This document shows positions 18,203 through 26,293 of a stretch of DNA of 64,000 bases, piece after piece. Below the pieces are notes generated by a model. It made no database searches. It saw only the letters and a program-made list of their open reading frames with translations, and was not told the origin of the DNA. The position numbers and the translations under genes were made by a program. Position 1 is the first letter of the stretch. Each line of letters starts with the position of its first letter. Source of the DNA: Dactylosporangium siamense (lineage in GTDB: Bacteria > Actinomycetota > Actinomycetes > Mycobacteriales > Micromonosporaceae); contig NZ_BONQ01000071.1 of the NCBI RefSeq assembly GCF_016862795.1, forward strand, positions 115,564 to 179,563. Direction: 5' to 3'.

Positions 18203-18589
18203 ATGGAGCCACCTGCCCCGCGGGTCCGCGTGGTGCTCGGTGACGTCGCCCGCGGCCGGATCGATCCCGCGCGCACCCGCGCCGAGCTGGAGGAGCAGAG
18301 CCCGGTCGGCGAGGCGCTCGCCCGTGGCCTCGTCCGGGCGCAGCTGGCGGTCGCGATCCGGCTCGCCGCGGTCGTCGCGGTCGCGCTCGGCGGCCTGCCG
18401 CTGCTGTTCGCCGCGGCCCCGGCGGTCGGCCGGGCGCAGCTGTTCGGGGTGTCGGTGCCGTGGCTGCTGCTCGGGGTCGCCGCCTACCCGTTCCTGTTCG
18501 TCGTCGGCTACGGCTACGTGCGCCTCGCCGAGCGCAACGAGCAGGAGTTCGTCGCGCTGGTCGAGGACAGGTCCCACCAGCAGTCATGA
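18203..18589 (+). CDS. Small membrane protein paired with a symporter
   Basis: 128 residues with a soluble acidic/basic N-terminus (about 1-45) and two membrane helices (about 50-72 and 82-102, ending FVVGYGYVRLAER). It does not match DUF485 by sequence that I can see, but it has the same size, two-helix shape and position directly before a sodium/solute symporter as the DUF485 gene at 24117. I infer an accessory subunit. Its stop overlaps a 19-codon frame that reaches into the symporter start. Confidence 0.65.
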   Translation: MEPPAPRVRVVLGDVARGRIDPARTRAELEEQSPVGEALARGLVRAQLAVAIRLAAVVAVALGGLPLLFAAAPAVGRAQLFGVSVPWLLLGVAAYPFLFVVGYGYVRLAERNEQEFVALVEDRSHQQS

Positions 18590-18645
18590 GCGAGCTCCGC
18601 GAGCGGATCATGTCGCAGTGCGTCTTTGAGCCGCGGCATGAGTGA
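18586..18645 (+). CDS. Possible 19-residue coupling micro-ORF
   Basis: Frame MSELRERIMSQCVFEPRHE, started by an ATG that overlaps the previous gene's TGA (ATGA at 18586-18589) and ended by a TGA (18643-18645) just inside the symporter gene, whose ATG is at 18638. It bridges both genes without a gap, so ribosomes could pass from one to the next. No RBS or motif is visible. It may be only a consequence of spacing. Confidence 0.3.
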   Translation: MSELRERIMSQCVFEPRHE

Positions 18646-20335
18646 CTACGCCCTGCCGGCGGTCATCGCGGTCACCCTCGTCACCGTCGCCATCGGCATC
18701 TACGGGCTCCGGTTCGCGCGCACCACCTCGGACTTCCTCGTCGCGTCCAGGATGGTCAGCCCGACCTGGAACGCGGCCGCGATCAGTGGTGAATACCTGT
18801 CGGCGGCCAGTTTCCTCGGCGTCGCCGGGCTCGTGCTCAAGCACGGCGTCGACGTGCTCTGGTATCCGGTCGGGTTCGCCGCCGGCTACCTGGCGCTGCT
18901 GCTGTTCGTCGCCGCGCCGCTGCGCCGCTCCGGTGCGTTCACCCTGCCGGACTTCTGCGAGGTCAGGCTCCGCTCGAAACGGCTGCGGAAGCTCGCGACC
19001 GCGTTCGTCATGTTCATCGGCTGGCTCTACCTCGTGCCGCAGCTGCAGGGCGCCGGGCTGACGCTGCAGACGGTGACGGGTGCCCCGTACGCGCTCGGTG
19101 CGCTGCTCGTCGGCGTCGTCGTCACCCTCAACGTGGCGCTCGGCGGGATGCGCTCCATCACGTTCGTGCAGGCGTTCCAGTACTGGCTGAAACTCACCGC
19201 CCTCGCCGTGCCGGTCATCTTCCTGCTCATGCAGTGGCAGTCCGCCGGCCGCCCCGCGCTGACCGCCCCCGAAGGCCCGACGTTCCCGGTCGCGACGACG
19301 GTCACCGTCGACCACGCGACGCGCCTGACCGTCACGACGCAGACCCTCGTCATCGCGCACGGCCGGCTCGACGGGTCCACGGTCGACGGTGCCGTGCTGC
19401 TCACGGTCGGCGAGCACGTCGCGGACGCCGGCACCGCCCTGGAATTCCAGGCTGCCGCGGTGGTACCGAAGGTCGCCGCCGTCTCCGACGAGTCTCCGAC
19501 GGACTGGTTGCTGCCCGGCGACCACTCCCAGGGACTGTTCGCGACCTACTCGCTGATTCTCGCCACGTTCCTGGGCACGATGGGGTTGCCGCACGTCCTG
19601 GTCCGCTTCTACACGAACGCCGACGGCGCGGCCGCCCGGCGCACCACCCTGGTCGTGCTGGGGCTCGTCGGCGTCTTCTATCTCACCCCCACGCTGTACG
19701 GTGTGCTCGGTCGCGTGTACACACCGCAACTGTTGATGACCGGCAACACCGACGCGGTGGTGCTCCTGCTGCCGTCGGCGGCACTCGGCGGCGGTCTCAC
19801 CGGCCAGCTGCTCAGCGCGCTCGTCGCCGCCGGCGCGTTCGCGGCGTTCCTGTCCGCGTCGTCGGGGCTGCTCACCAGCGTCGCCGGGGTCCTGTCCACC
19901 GATGTGCTCGGGCACGGCTCGGTGCGTGACTTCCGCCGCTCCGCGCTGGTCGCCGGGATCGTGCCGCTGCTGCTCGCCCTGTTCGTGGCGAGCCTCGACG
20001 TGTCCCAGGTCGTCGGGCTGGCGTTCGCCGTCGCCGCGTCCAGCTTCTGCCCGCTGCTGGTCCTCGGCATCTGGTGGCGCGGCCTGACCGCGGTCGGCGC
20101 GGCGGCCGGCATCGTCGCCGGCGGCGGTGCGGCCGCATCGGCGGTCCTGCTCACCGTCCTCGGCGGTCCGCTGCCCGGCTGGGCCGGCGTCCTGACCACC
20201 CAGCCCGCCGCGTGGAGCGTGCCGCTGGCGTTCCTCGTCATGATCTCGGTCTCGCTGCTCACCCGGCACCGCTTGCCGAAGAACCTCGGAGCGATCATGC
20301 TTCGCCTACACGCGCCGGACGCGCTGCGGATGTAA
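18638..20335 (+). CDS. Sodium/solute symporter (SSS family), ActP-like
   Basis: 565 residues, about 13 membrane helices. The motif ISGEYLSAASFLGVAGL (about 45-61) and GLPHVLVRFYTN (about 320-331) are typical of the acetate/pyruvate branch of SSS carriers, which use sodium or protons to import small carboxylates. A roughly 90-residue soluble insert (about 205-295, rich in Thr/Val and Asp) sits between two helices and is likely extracytoplasmic. The start is ATG 18638 (MSDYALP); an upstream TTG is less likely. It is linked to the small membrane protein at 18203. The substrate is inferred from family only. Confidence 0.8.
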   Translation: MSDYALPAVIAVTLVTVAIGIYGLRFARTTSDFLVASRMVSPTWNAAAISGEYLSAASFLGVAGLVLKHGVDVLWYPVGFAAGYLALLLFVAAPLRRSGAFTLPDFCEVRLRSKRLRKLATAFVMFIGWLYLVPQLQGAGLTLQTVTGAPYALGALLVGVVVTLNVALGGMRSITFVQAFQYWLKLTALAVPVIFLLMQWQSAGRPALTAPEGPTFPVATTVTVDHATRLTVTTQTLVIAHGRLDGSTVDGAVLLTVGEHVADAGTALEFQAAAVVPKVAAVSDESPTDWLLPGDHSQGLFATYSLILATFLGTMGLPHVLVRFYTNADGAAARRTTLVVLGLVGVFYLTPTLYGVLGRVYTPQLLMTGNTDAVVLLLPSAALGGGLTGQLLSALVAAGAFAAFLSASSGLLTSVAGVLSTDVLGHGSVRDFRRSALVAGIVPLLLALFVASLDVSQVVGLAFAVAASSFCPLLVLGIWWRGLTAVGAAAGIVAGGGAAASAVLLTVLGGPLPGWAGVLTTQPAAWSVPLAFLVMISVSLLTRHRLPKNLGAIMLRLHAPDALRM

Positions 20336-20375
20336 GTGCTCGTGACGTGGTGCGGGGGATGCGGGGGATGCGGGC

Positions 20376-21158
20376 GTGACCTACGGTCGAACTGTGACGG
20401 ACAGCGGGCCCGGCCCCGCCCTCGCGCTGCGAGGGCTCACCAAACGCTTCGAGAGCAAGGTCGCGGTCGCGGGTGTCGACCTCGACGTGCCGACCGGGTC
20501 GTTCTTCGGCCTCCTCGGCCCCAACGGCGCCGGCAAGACGACCTCGCTGTCCATGGCGGTCGGGCTGTTGCGCCCCGACGCCGGGCGCGCGTATGTCCTC
20601 GGCCACGACGTCTGGTCCGACCCCGTCGAGGCGAAACGCCGGCTCGGGGCGCTGACCGACTCGGCCCGCATGTTCGACCGGCTCACGGGCAGCGAGCTGC
20701 TCGCGTACACCGGCCTGCTGCGTGGCCTGCCACAGGACGTCATCGACGCCCGCGCCGCGGAGCTGCTCGACGTGCTCGGCCTCGCCGACGCGGGCCGGAC
20801 CCTCGTCGTGGACTACTCCGCCGGCATGAAGAAGAAGATCGGCCTGGCCTGCGCGCTGCTGCACGCGCCGCGGCTGCTGGTCCTCGACGAGCCGTTCGAG
20901 GCCGTCGACCCCGTCTCGGGCGCGCTGATCCGCGACATCCTCATCCGGTATGTGCGCAACGGCGGCACGGTCATCTTCTCCAGCCACGTGATGGAGGTCG
21001 TCGAGCGGCTCTGCACGCACATCGCGATCCTCGCCGACGGCCAGATCAAGGTCGTCGGCACGACGGACGAGGTGAAGGGCGGGCGGGAGCTCGAGGACGT
21101 CTTCGTCGACGTCGTCGGAGGGCGGGTCGCGACCGGCGCGGAGCTGTCGTGGCTGTGA
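20376..21158 (+). CDS. ABC transporter ATP-binding protein
   Basis: 260 residues, single nucleotide-binding domain. Walker A GPNGAGKTT (about 45-53), signature YSAGMKKKIGLA, Walker B LLVLDEPFEAVDP, and the switch His in FSSHVME. The signature reads YSAGM in place of LSGGQ, common in ABC-2 exporters. GTG 20376 has GGGGGA upstream, repeated in a short direct repeat; GTG 20394 is an alternative. Its stop overlaps the permease start (GTGA), so the two make a complete exporter. The cargo is unknown. Confidence 0.9.
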   Translation: MTYGRTVTDSGPGPALALRGLTKRFESKVAVAGVDLDVPTGSFFGLLGPNGAGKTTSLSMAVGLLRPDAGRAYVLGHDVWSDPVEAKRRLGALTDSARMFDRLTGSELLAYTGLLRGLPQDVIDARAAELLDVLGLADAGRTLVVDYSAGMKKKIGLACALLHAPRLLVLDEPFEAVDPVSGALIRDILIRYVRNGGTVIFSSHVMEVVERLCTHIAILADGQIKVVGTTDEVKGGRELEDVFVDVVGGRVATGAELSWL

Positions 21159-22975
21159 CCCCGCAGCCGCCCGTCCCGGGCGACCCGCCGCACATCCCCG
21201 CGCAACGCCCGGCCGCCGTTCCGCTGGCCGCCCCTCCGGGTGCCGTCCCGTCGCAGGTGGTGGGGGCCGACGGCGGCGCCGGGATCTTCGCGCCGCGGCC
21301 CGAGCCGATCCGCGGCGGCGAGCCGAAGGTCAGCTACTTCGTCCGGTTGAAGCTGCGGATCCTGCGCAACGCGATGCGGGGCAAGGCGTCCCGCATCGTC
21401 CTGTTCATCCTCGGCATCTTCTTCGGCCTGTGGGCCGCGCTCGTCGGGTTCGGCGCCTTCGCCGGCAGCAGCGTCGCCGGCGACGACCTGCGGCCCACCC
21501 TCGCCGCGTTCGCCGGCGCCGCCCTCGTCCTGGCCTGGGTGCTGGTGCCACTGCTGTTCTTCGGCGTCGACGAGACCCTCGACCCGGCCAGGTTCGCGCT
21601 GCTGCCGGTGCCTCGCCGCACGCTCGTGCTGGGCATGCTCGCCGCCGCCTTCGTCGGCATCCCGCCCGTGGTCACCCTCCTCGCCGCGCTCGGCTCCACC
21701 ATCGGCGCGATCAGCAAGGGCGGCATCGCGGCCGGTGTGGTGGCCGTCCTCGGCGCCGCCGTGGGCCTCGCCGTCTGCGTCGCCGCCAGCCGCGCCGTCA
21801 CCAGCGCCTTCGCCCGGATGCTGCGCTCCCGGAAGGTCCGTGACCTGGCGGCGCTGCTGATCGCCCTCGCCGGCATCTCCTGCAACCCGGTCTTCCAACT
21901 GGTCTTCGCCCTGGTCGAGAACGGCGAGTCGAAGCAGGCCACGACGATCGCCGGCGTTCTGTCGTGGACGCCGCTCGCCGCGCCGTTCGTCGCCTATGTC
22001 GACGCCATCGACGGCAACTGGCACCTGGTCGCCGCCCGCCTCGCGATCGGGGTCGCCGGGGTCGCCGCGCTGCTGTGGTGGTGGCTGCAGACGATCGAGT
22101 CCGCGATGCTCGGCACCGCGTCGACCGGCGCGGCGAAGAAGGCGAAGGCCGTCGACGGCAAGCCGGTGCGCGCGTTCCTGCCGGCCATCCTGCGGTCCCT
22201 GCCGGCCGGCCGGTTCACCGGCCTCGTCGGCCGGGAGCTGCGCTACTGGTTCCGCGACCCGCGCCGCCGCGCCAGCCTCATCTCGCTGCTCGCCGCGTCC
22301 GTGGTCATCCCGTTCGCGTTCACGTTCGGCTTCGGCACCGGATCCAGCGCCGAGGAGCAGGAGGCCGCCCGGCAGAGCGCCGGGTTCAGTGACGGCGCCC
22401 TGGTGTTCTCGCTGCTGATCGCGGGCGCGTTCGTCGGGCTGGTCCTGGTCAACCAGTTCGGCAACGACGGCACCGCCTACGCGCTGCACATGCTCACCAA
22501 CGTGCCGGGCCAGGTCGAGCTCGCGGCCCGCGCGGTCGGTGTCGGCCTCCTCACCTTCCCGCTGCTGGCCGCCGGCACCATCGGCGTGTCGGTGCTGAGC
22601 GACCACACCGGGCAGCTGCCGGCCGCGCTCGGCGTCGGCCTGTGCGCGTTCGGCATCTCCGTCGGCACCGCCGGAATCACGTCGGTGCTCGCGCCCTACC
22701 CGATGCCGGACTCCACCAACCCGTTCGCGATGAACACCGGCCAGGGCAGCGCCAAGAGCATGCTGTCCTTCGTCAGCATGTTCGTCACGTGGATCCTCGC
22801 GTCGCCGCTGATGATCGCCTACGTGTTCCTACCCGACCGCCTGCAGTGGATCCTGCTGCCCAGCGGCCTGGTCTGGGGTTTCGCGCTGGCGTGGCTCGGC
22901 ACCCGCCTCGCCGGGCACCTGCTGGAGCGGCGCGCGCCGGAGGTCCTCGCCGCCGTCACGCCGAAGCACGGCTGA
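21155..22975 (+). CDS. ABC-2-type exporter permease
   Basis: 606 residues with a Pro-rich cytosolic tail (about 1-60) and about 12 membrane helices, so one polypeptide may form both halves of the pore. It is coupled by GTGA to the ATPase gene. A basic stretch at about 325-350 (GAAKKAKAVDGKPVRAFLP) divides two membrane halves. It matches large putative ABC exporter permeases of actinobacteria. It ends 3 bp before the stop of the convergent gene at 22979. No peptide or antibiotic gene nearby shows what it exports. Confidence 0.8.
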   Translation: MTPQPPVPGDPPHIPAQRPAAVPLAAPPGAVPSQVVGADGGAGIFAPRPEPIRGGEPKVSYFVRLKLRILRNAMRGKASRIVLFILGIFFGLWAALVGFGAFAGSSVAGDDLRPTLAAFAGAALVLAWVLVPLLFFGVDETLDPARFALLPVPRRTLVLGMLAAAFVGIPPVVTLLAALGSTIGAISKGGIAAGVVAVLGAAVGLAVCVAASRAVTSAFARMLRSRKVRDLAALLIALAGISCNPVFQLVFALVENGESKQATTIAGVLSWTPLAAPFVAYVDAIDGNWHLVAARLAIGVAGVAALLWWWLQTIESAMLGTASTGAAKKAKAVDGKPVRAFLPAILRSLPAGRFTGLVGRELRYWFRDPRRRASLISLLAASVVIPFAFTFGFGTGSSAEEQEAARQSAGFSDGALVFSLLIAGAFVGLVLVNQFGNDGTAYALHMLTNVPGQVELAARAVGVGLLTFPLLAAGTIGVSVLSDHTGQLPAALGVGLCAFGISVGTAGITSVLAPYPMPDSTNPFAMNTGQGSAKSMLSFVSMFVTWILASPLMIAYVFLPDRLQWILLPSGLVWGFALAWLGTRLAGHLLERRAPEVLAAVTPKHG

Positions 22976-22978
22976 CGC

Positions 22979-23425
22979 TCACGCCCCGTCGGGGACCGGC
23001 CACACGTAGGGCTCCTCGGGGTCCGCGTCCGGGAACACCGGGCCGTAGAAGTCCGGGTCCTTGCGCACCAGGGCCGAGCGGTGGCTGCGGTGCACGTCGT
23101 CGCGCCCCAGCCAGGGCGGCACCGCCACGAGCCGGGCCAGTTCCTCCTGCGACCGGACGGGTCCCCGGCCCTCCAGCAGCGTGGCGGCGACCGTGTCCGC
23201 GTGGCCGAGGGCCGTCCAGGCGGCGCACATCTCCAACCCGTACCGGATCAGCGCCTCCTCGTAGCCCTTCCACATCTTGACGGCCGGGTGGTGGCGCCAG
23301 CCGTACCCGGGAACGATGAGACCGCGTCTCACCTGCAGTGCCTCGACGCGTTGCTTGCCGAGGCGGCGCGGGTCGAGCACGTGCGCACTGGCGGCGAAGT
23401 CGGGGTAGGGCAGGAAGGTTTGCAC
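22979..23425 (-). CDS. MSMEG_6728-family protein (pyrimidine-dimer glycosylase/endonuclease V-like)
   Basis: 148 residues beginning QTFLPYPDFAASAHVLDPRRLGKQRVEALQ, the typical start of this actinobacterial family; GYGWRHHPAVKMWKGYEEAL follows. Members are often annotated as related to T4 endonuclease V, which cuts at UV dimers. I recognise the family from its N-terminal LDPRRLGKQRVEA pattern; enzymatic activity is not shown. The GTG at 23425 gives this N-terminus; the long frame upstream crosses the divergent gene. A photolyase lies at the far end of the window but is not linked. Confidence 0.75.
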   Translation of the reverse strand: MQTFLPYPDFAASAHVLDPRRLGKQRVEALQVRRGLIVPGYGWRHHPAVKMWKGYEEALIRYGLEMCAAWTALGHADTVAATLLEGRGPVRSQEELARLVAVPPWLGRDDVHRSHRSALVRKDPDFYGPVFPDADPEEPYVWPVPDGA

Positions 23426-23440
23426 ACTCCGGTCATACCC

Positions 23441-23446
23441 GACAAT
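23441..23446 (+). promoter_or_regulatory. -10-like GACAAT for the flavin-reductase-like gene
   Basis: GACAAT, 6 nt before the GTG at 23453, in the 27-bp gap between divergent genes. Confidence 0.35.
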
Positions 23447-23452
23447 GGACGG

Positions 23453-23962
23453 GTGAGTATCCACGCCACGGATCCGTTCGCCACCCCGGATGACCAGCGC
23501 TCGCCGTTGCGGCGGCTGCGCGGGCGGCTGCCGGCCGCCGTGTCGCTGTGGACGGCGGGCGGTGCGGGCGCGCCGGCCGGGCTCACCGTGTCGTCGATGC
23601 TGGTCGTCGACGGCGACCCGGGGCGGGTCGTCGGGCTCGTCGACGACGAGAGCGACTTGTGGACGGCGATCGAGGCGACCGGCCGGTTCGCCGTCACGCC
23701 GCTCACCGAGGGGGACAACCAGCTCGCGGAGCGGTTCGCGGGGCTGATGCCGGCACCCGGTGGCCTGTTCGCGACCGGCGACTGGGACGGCACCGACTGG
23801 GGACCCGTCCCGCGCGGCTACCCGTGGGCCGGCTGCGGCCTGGACAGCGCCCGGGAATTCGGCTGGTCGCTGCTCGTCGAGGCGACGATCCAGCGGGTCG
23901 AGCTGCCGGCCACGGCCGCGAAGCCGCTGCTCCACCACAGGGGTCGGTACACCTCGATATAA
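23453..23962 (+). CDS. Flavin reductase-like FMN-binding protein
   Basis: 169 residues of the split-barrel flavin reductase-like fold: RLPAAVSLWTAG, then PAGLTVSSMLVVDGDPGRVVG, where the S/T-V-S-S-M stretch contacts FMN phosphate, then FAVTPLTEGDNQLAERFAG. Members reduce free flavin for a partner oxygenase or use FMN themselves. No monooxygenase neighbour is present. The C-terminal half (GYPWAGCGLDSAREFGWSLLVEA) also fits the fold. The GTG start leaves almost no leader. Confidence 0.75.
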   Translation: MSIHATDPFATPDDQRSPLRRLRGRLPAAVSLWTAGGAGAPAGLTVSSMLVVDGDPGRVVGLVDDESDLWTAIEATGRFAVTPLTEGDNQLAERFAGLMPAPGGLFATGDWDGTDWGPVPRGYPWAGCGLDSAREFGWSLLVEATIQRVELPATAAKPLLHHRGRYTSI

Positions 23963-23976
23963 ACGCCGGTAAACGG

Positions 23977-23992
23977 TGTGACCGCTGTCACT
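23977..23992. promoter_or_regulatory. Crp/GlxR-type operator TGTGA-N6-TCACT
   Basis: TGTGACCGCTGTCACT matches the Crp-family half-sites TGTGA and TCAC(A) with the exact 6-nt spacer. It sits about 125 bp upstream of the DUF485-symporter operon (24117), whose homologues serve acetate uptake, a class often under Crp/GlxR control in actinobacteria. It is downstream of the flavin-reductase-like stop, so it belongs to the next operon. Confidence 0.6.
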
Positions 23993-24116
23993 CGGCGCAC
24001 CGAACCTGCCGTTCAGCGCAGGGGTCCGCCGGGCCCACCCAGGGATCTTCACGCCCTGCCCGGCGGTTCCTACCGTGCGCCGTACCCACACCCCTACCGG
24101 CAGGTGGTGATCCCCC

Positions 24117-24461
24117 ATGAGCACCGATACACCGGTGCCGACCGGCACGGAAGACAACCGCTACGTCTCCGCTGCCAACACCCCGGAGTTCGCTGAGCTG
24201 CGTCGCGCCCTGCGTCGCTTCGTCTTCCCGGTCTCCGCCGCGTTCCTCGTCTGGTACGCGCTGTACGTGCTGCTTTCCGCATACGCCCGCGACTTCATGA
24301 GCACGAAGGTCGTCGGCCACATCAATATCGCGCTGATCTTCGGGCTGCTGCAGTTCGTGTCGACGTTCCTCATCGCCTGGCTGTATGTCCGCTACGCCGA
24401 CCGTCGCGTCGATCCTCTCGCCGACTCGCTGCGCGCCAAGATCGAAGGGACCCCCGAATGA
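24117..24461 (+). CDS. DUF485-family membrane protein
   Basis: 114 residues with two membrane helices (about 38-60 and 72-95). The segments FVFPVSAAFLVWYALYVLLS and GHINIALIFGLLQFVSTFLI are the DUF485/YjcH pattern. In many bacteria this protein is encoded with the acetate symporter ActP and is thought to be its small partner. Its stop overlaps the ATG of the symporter (ATGA at 24458-24461). It is preceded by a Crp-like palindrome. Confidence 0.9.
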   Translation: MSTDTPVPTGTEDNRYVSAANTPEFAELRRALRRFVFPVSAAFLVWYALYVLLSAYARDFMSTKVVGHINIALIFGLLQFVSTFLIAWLYVRYADRRVDPLADSLRAKIEGTPE

Positions 24462-26224
24462 ACAACGGGATCACCCTCGCGGTGAGTGCGACCACCACCC
24501 GGACGCTGACGCTCACGCTCTTCGTCGTCCTGGTCGCGGCCACCCTCGCCATCACCATCTGGGCCAGCCGGCAGACCAAGAGCGCCGCCGACTTCTACGC
24601 CGGCGGCCGGTCGTTCACCGGCTTCCAGAACGGCATGGCCATCGGCGGCGACTACATGTCGGCGGCGAGCTTCCTCGGCATCGCCGGCATCATCGCCCTC
24701 AACGGCTATGACGGCTTCCTGTACTCGATCGGCTTCCTCGTCGCCTGGCTCGTCGCGCTGCTGCTCGTCGCCGAGCTCATGCGCAACTCGGGCCGCTACA
24801 CGATGGCCGACGTCCTGGCGTTCCGGATGCGGCAGGCACCGGTGCGCACGGCCGGCTCGATCTCCACGATCATCGTGTCGATCTTCTACCTGCTGGCACA
24901 GATGGTCGGCGCCGGCGCCCTCGTCGCACTGCTGCTCGGCATCAAGGCCGGCGACACGTTCCTGGGCATGACCGCGGAGACGGCGAAGATCGTCACCATC
25001 GGGCTCATCGGCGTGCTGATGATCGTCTACGTGACGGTCGGCGGCATGAAGGGCACCACCTACGTCCAGATCGTCAAGGCGTTCATGCTCATGCTGGGCG
25101 CCCTGGTCCTGACGCTGATGGTGTTCGCCGCGTTCAAGTTCAACCTGTCGTCGCTGCTCGGCGAGGCGGCCGCCAAGTCGGGCCGCACGCCGCCGGAGTC
25201 GTTCCTGCAGCCCGGGCTGCGATACGGCCGCGACATCGCCGGCAACGCGACGGCGACGCTGGTCAGCAAGCTGGACCTGATCTCGCTCGGCCTGGCCCTG
25301 GTGCTCGGCACCGCCGGCCTGCCGCACATCCTGATCCGGTTCTACACCGTCCCGAACTCCAAGGCGGCTCGCAAGAGCGTCGTCTGGGCGATCGGCATCA
25401 TCGGCGTCTTCTACCTGATGACCCTGGCCCTCGGCTTCGGTGCCGCGGCACTCGTCGGACGGCAGGCCATCCTCGCGCAGGACCCGGGCGGCAACACGGC
25501 GGCACCACAGCTCGCCGAGGCCCTCGGCAAGCGCTACCTCGGCGGTGACTTCGGCGGCTCCCTGCTGCTGGCGATCATCGCGGCGGTCGCGTTCGCCACC
25601 ATCCTCGCCGTCGTCGCCGGGCTCACCCTCGCGTCGTCGTCGTCGCTGGCGCACGACCTGTACGCCAACGTCATCAAGCGCGGCCAGACCACCGAGCGGC
25701 AAGAGGTCGTCGTCGCCCGGTACTCCGCGTTCGTCATCGGCGCCGTCGCGATCGTGCTCGGCATCTTCGCCCGCAACCTCAACGTCGCCTTCCTGGTGGC
25801 GCTGGCGTTTGCGATCGCGGCGTCGGCGAACCTGCCGGCGATCCTCTTCTCCCTCTTCTGGAAGAAGTTCAACACCCGCGGCGCGACCTGGGGCATCTAC
25901 GCCGGCCTGATCTCCGCGGTCGGCATCGTGCTCATGAGCCCGATCGCCTGGGGCGGCACCAGCGACGCCCGCCCGGCGGCGACCCTCACCGCGGCGCAGG
26001 CCAAGACCTGCGGCGTGGACGCGAAGTCGAAGGAGGTCTCCAACGCGTCGGCGCTGTTCAGCTGCACCACGGCGGCACCGATCCCGCTGGAGAACCCCGG
26101 CCTGATCTCGATCCCGATCGGGTTCATCTTCGCCGCGCTCGGTGCGCTCAGCAGCAAGGAGCGCGACGCGGACAAGTTCGCCGAGTTGGAGGCCCGTTCC
26201 CTCACGGGGGCCGGCGCCCACTGA
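24458..26224 (+). CDS. Cation/acetate-type symporter (SSS family, ActP-like)
   Basis: 588 residues with about 13 membrane helices. Motifs: GGDYMSAASFLGIAGIIAL (about 63-81) and GTAGLPHILIRFYTVP (about 284-299). Together with the DUF485 partner this is the classic ActP arrangement for uptake of acetate, and often of other short carboxylates. A loop near the C-terminus (about 500-550) contains two Cys (KTCGVD and LFSCTT), possibly a disulfide on the outer face. It differs from the symporter at 18638, which lacks these Cys and has a large loop in the middle. A strong terminator follows. Confidence 0.88.
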   Translation: MNNGITLAVSATTTRTLTLTLFVVLVAATLAITIWASRQTKSAADFYAGGRSFTGFQNGMAIGGDYMSAASFLGIAGIIALNGYDGFLYSIGFLVAWLVALLLVAELMRNSGRYTMADVLAFRMRQAPVRTAGSISTIIVSIFYLLAQMVGAGALVALLLGIKAGDTFLGMTAETAKIVTIGLIGVLMIVYVTVGGMKGTTYVQIVKAFMLMLGALVLTLMVFAAFKFNLSSLLGEAAAKSGRTPPESFLQPGLRYGRDIAGNATATLVSKLDLISLGLALVLGTAGLPHILIRFYTVPNSKAARKSVVWAIGIIGVFYLMTLALGFGAAALVGRQAILAQDPGGNTAAPQLAEALGKRYLGGDFGGSLLLAIIAAVAFATILAVVAGLTLASSSSLAHDLYANVIKRGQTTERQEVVVARYSAFVIGAVAIVLGIFARNLNVAFLVALAFAIAASANLPAILFSLFWKKFNTRGATWGIYAGLISAVGIVLMSPIAWGGTSDARPAATLTAAQAKTCGVDAKSKEVSNASALFSCTTAAPIPLENPGLISIPIGFIFAALGALSSKERDADKFAELEARSLTGAGAH

Positions 26225-26230
26225 GATGTA

Positions 26231-26275
26231 GTGCGCCGGGGTCAGGGCACCGCCGATACCCCGACCCCGGCGCAC
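26231..26275 (+). terminator. Strong hairpin after the symporter
   Basis: Perfect 13-bp stem GTGCGCCGGGGTC (26231-26243) with GACCCCGGCGCAC (26263-26275) and a 19-nt loop, starting 6 nt after the stop codon. No T tract, as is common here. Confidence 0.8.
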
Positions 26276-26281
26276 TGCCGC

Positions 26282-26287
26282 TAGGCT
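26282..26287 (+). promoter_or_regulatory. -10 box TAGGCT for the UXS-like gene
   Basis: TAGGCT, 6 nt before the ATG at 26294 and just past the terminator stem. Confidence 0.5.
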
Positions 26288-26293
26288 GGTCCC

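Noticed and set aside
15673..18276. Minus-strand open frame of 867 codons
   Set aside because: It mirrors the DUF4153-like gene and crosses a terminator; no domain and Arg/Asp/Pro-rich composition.
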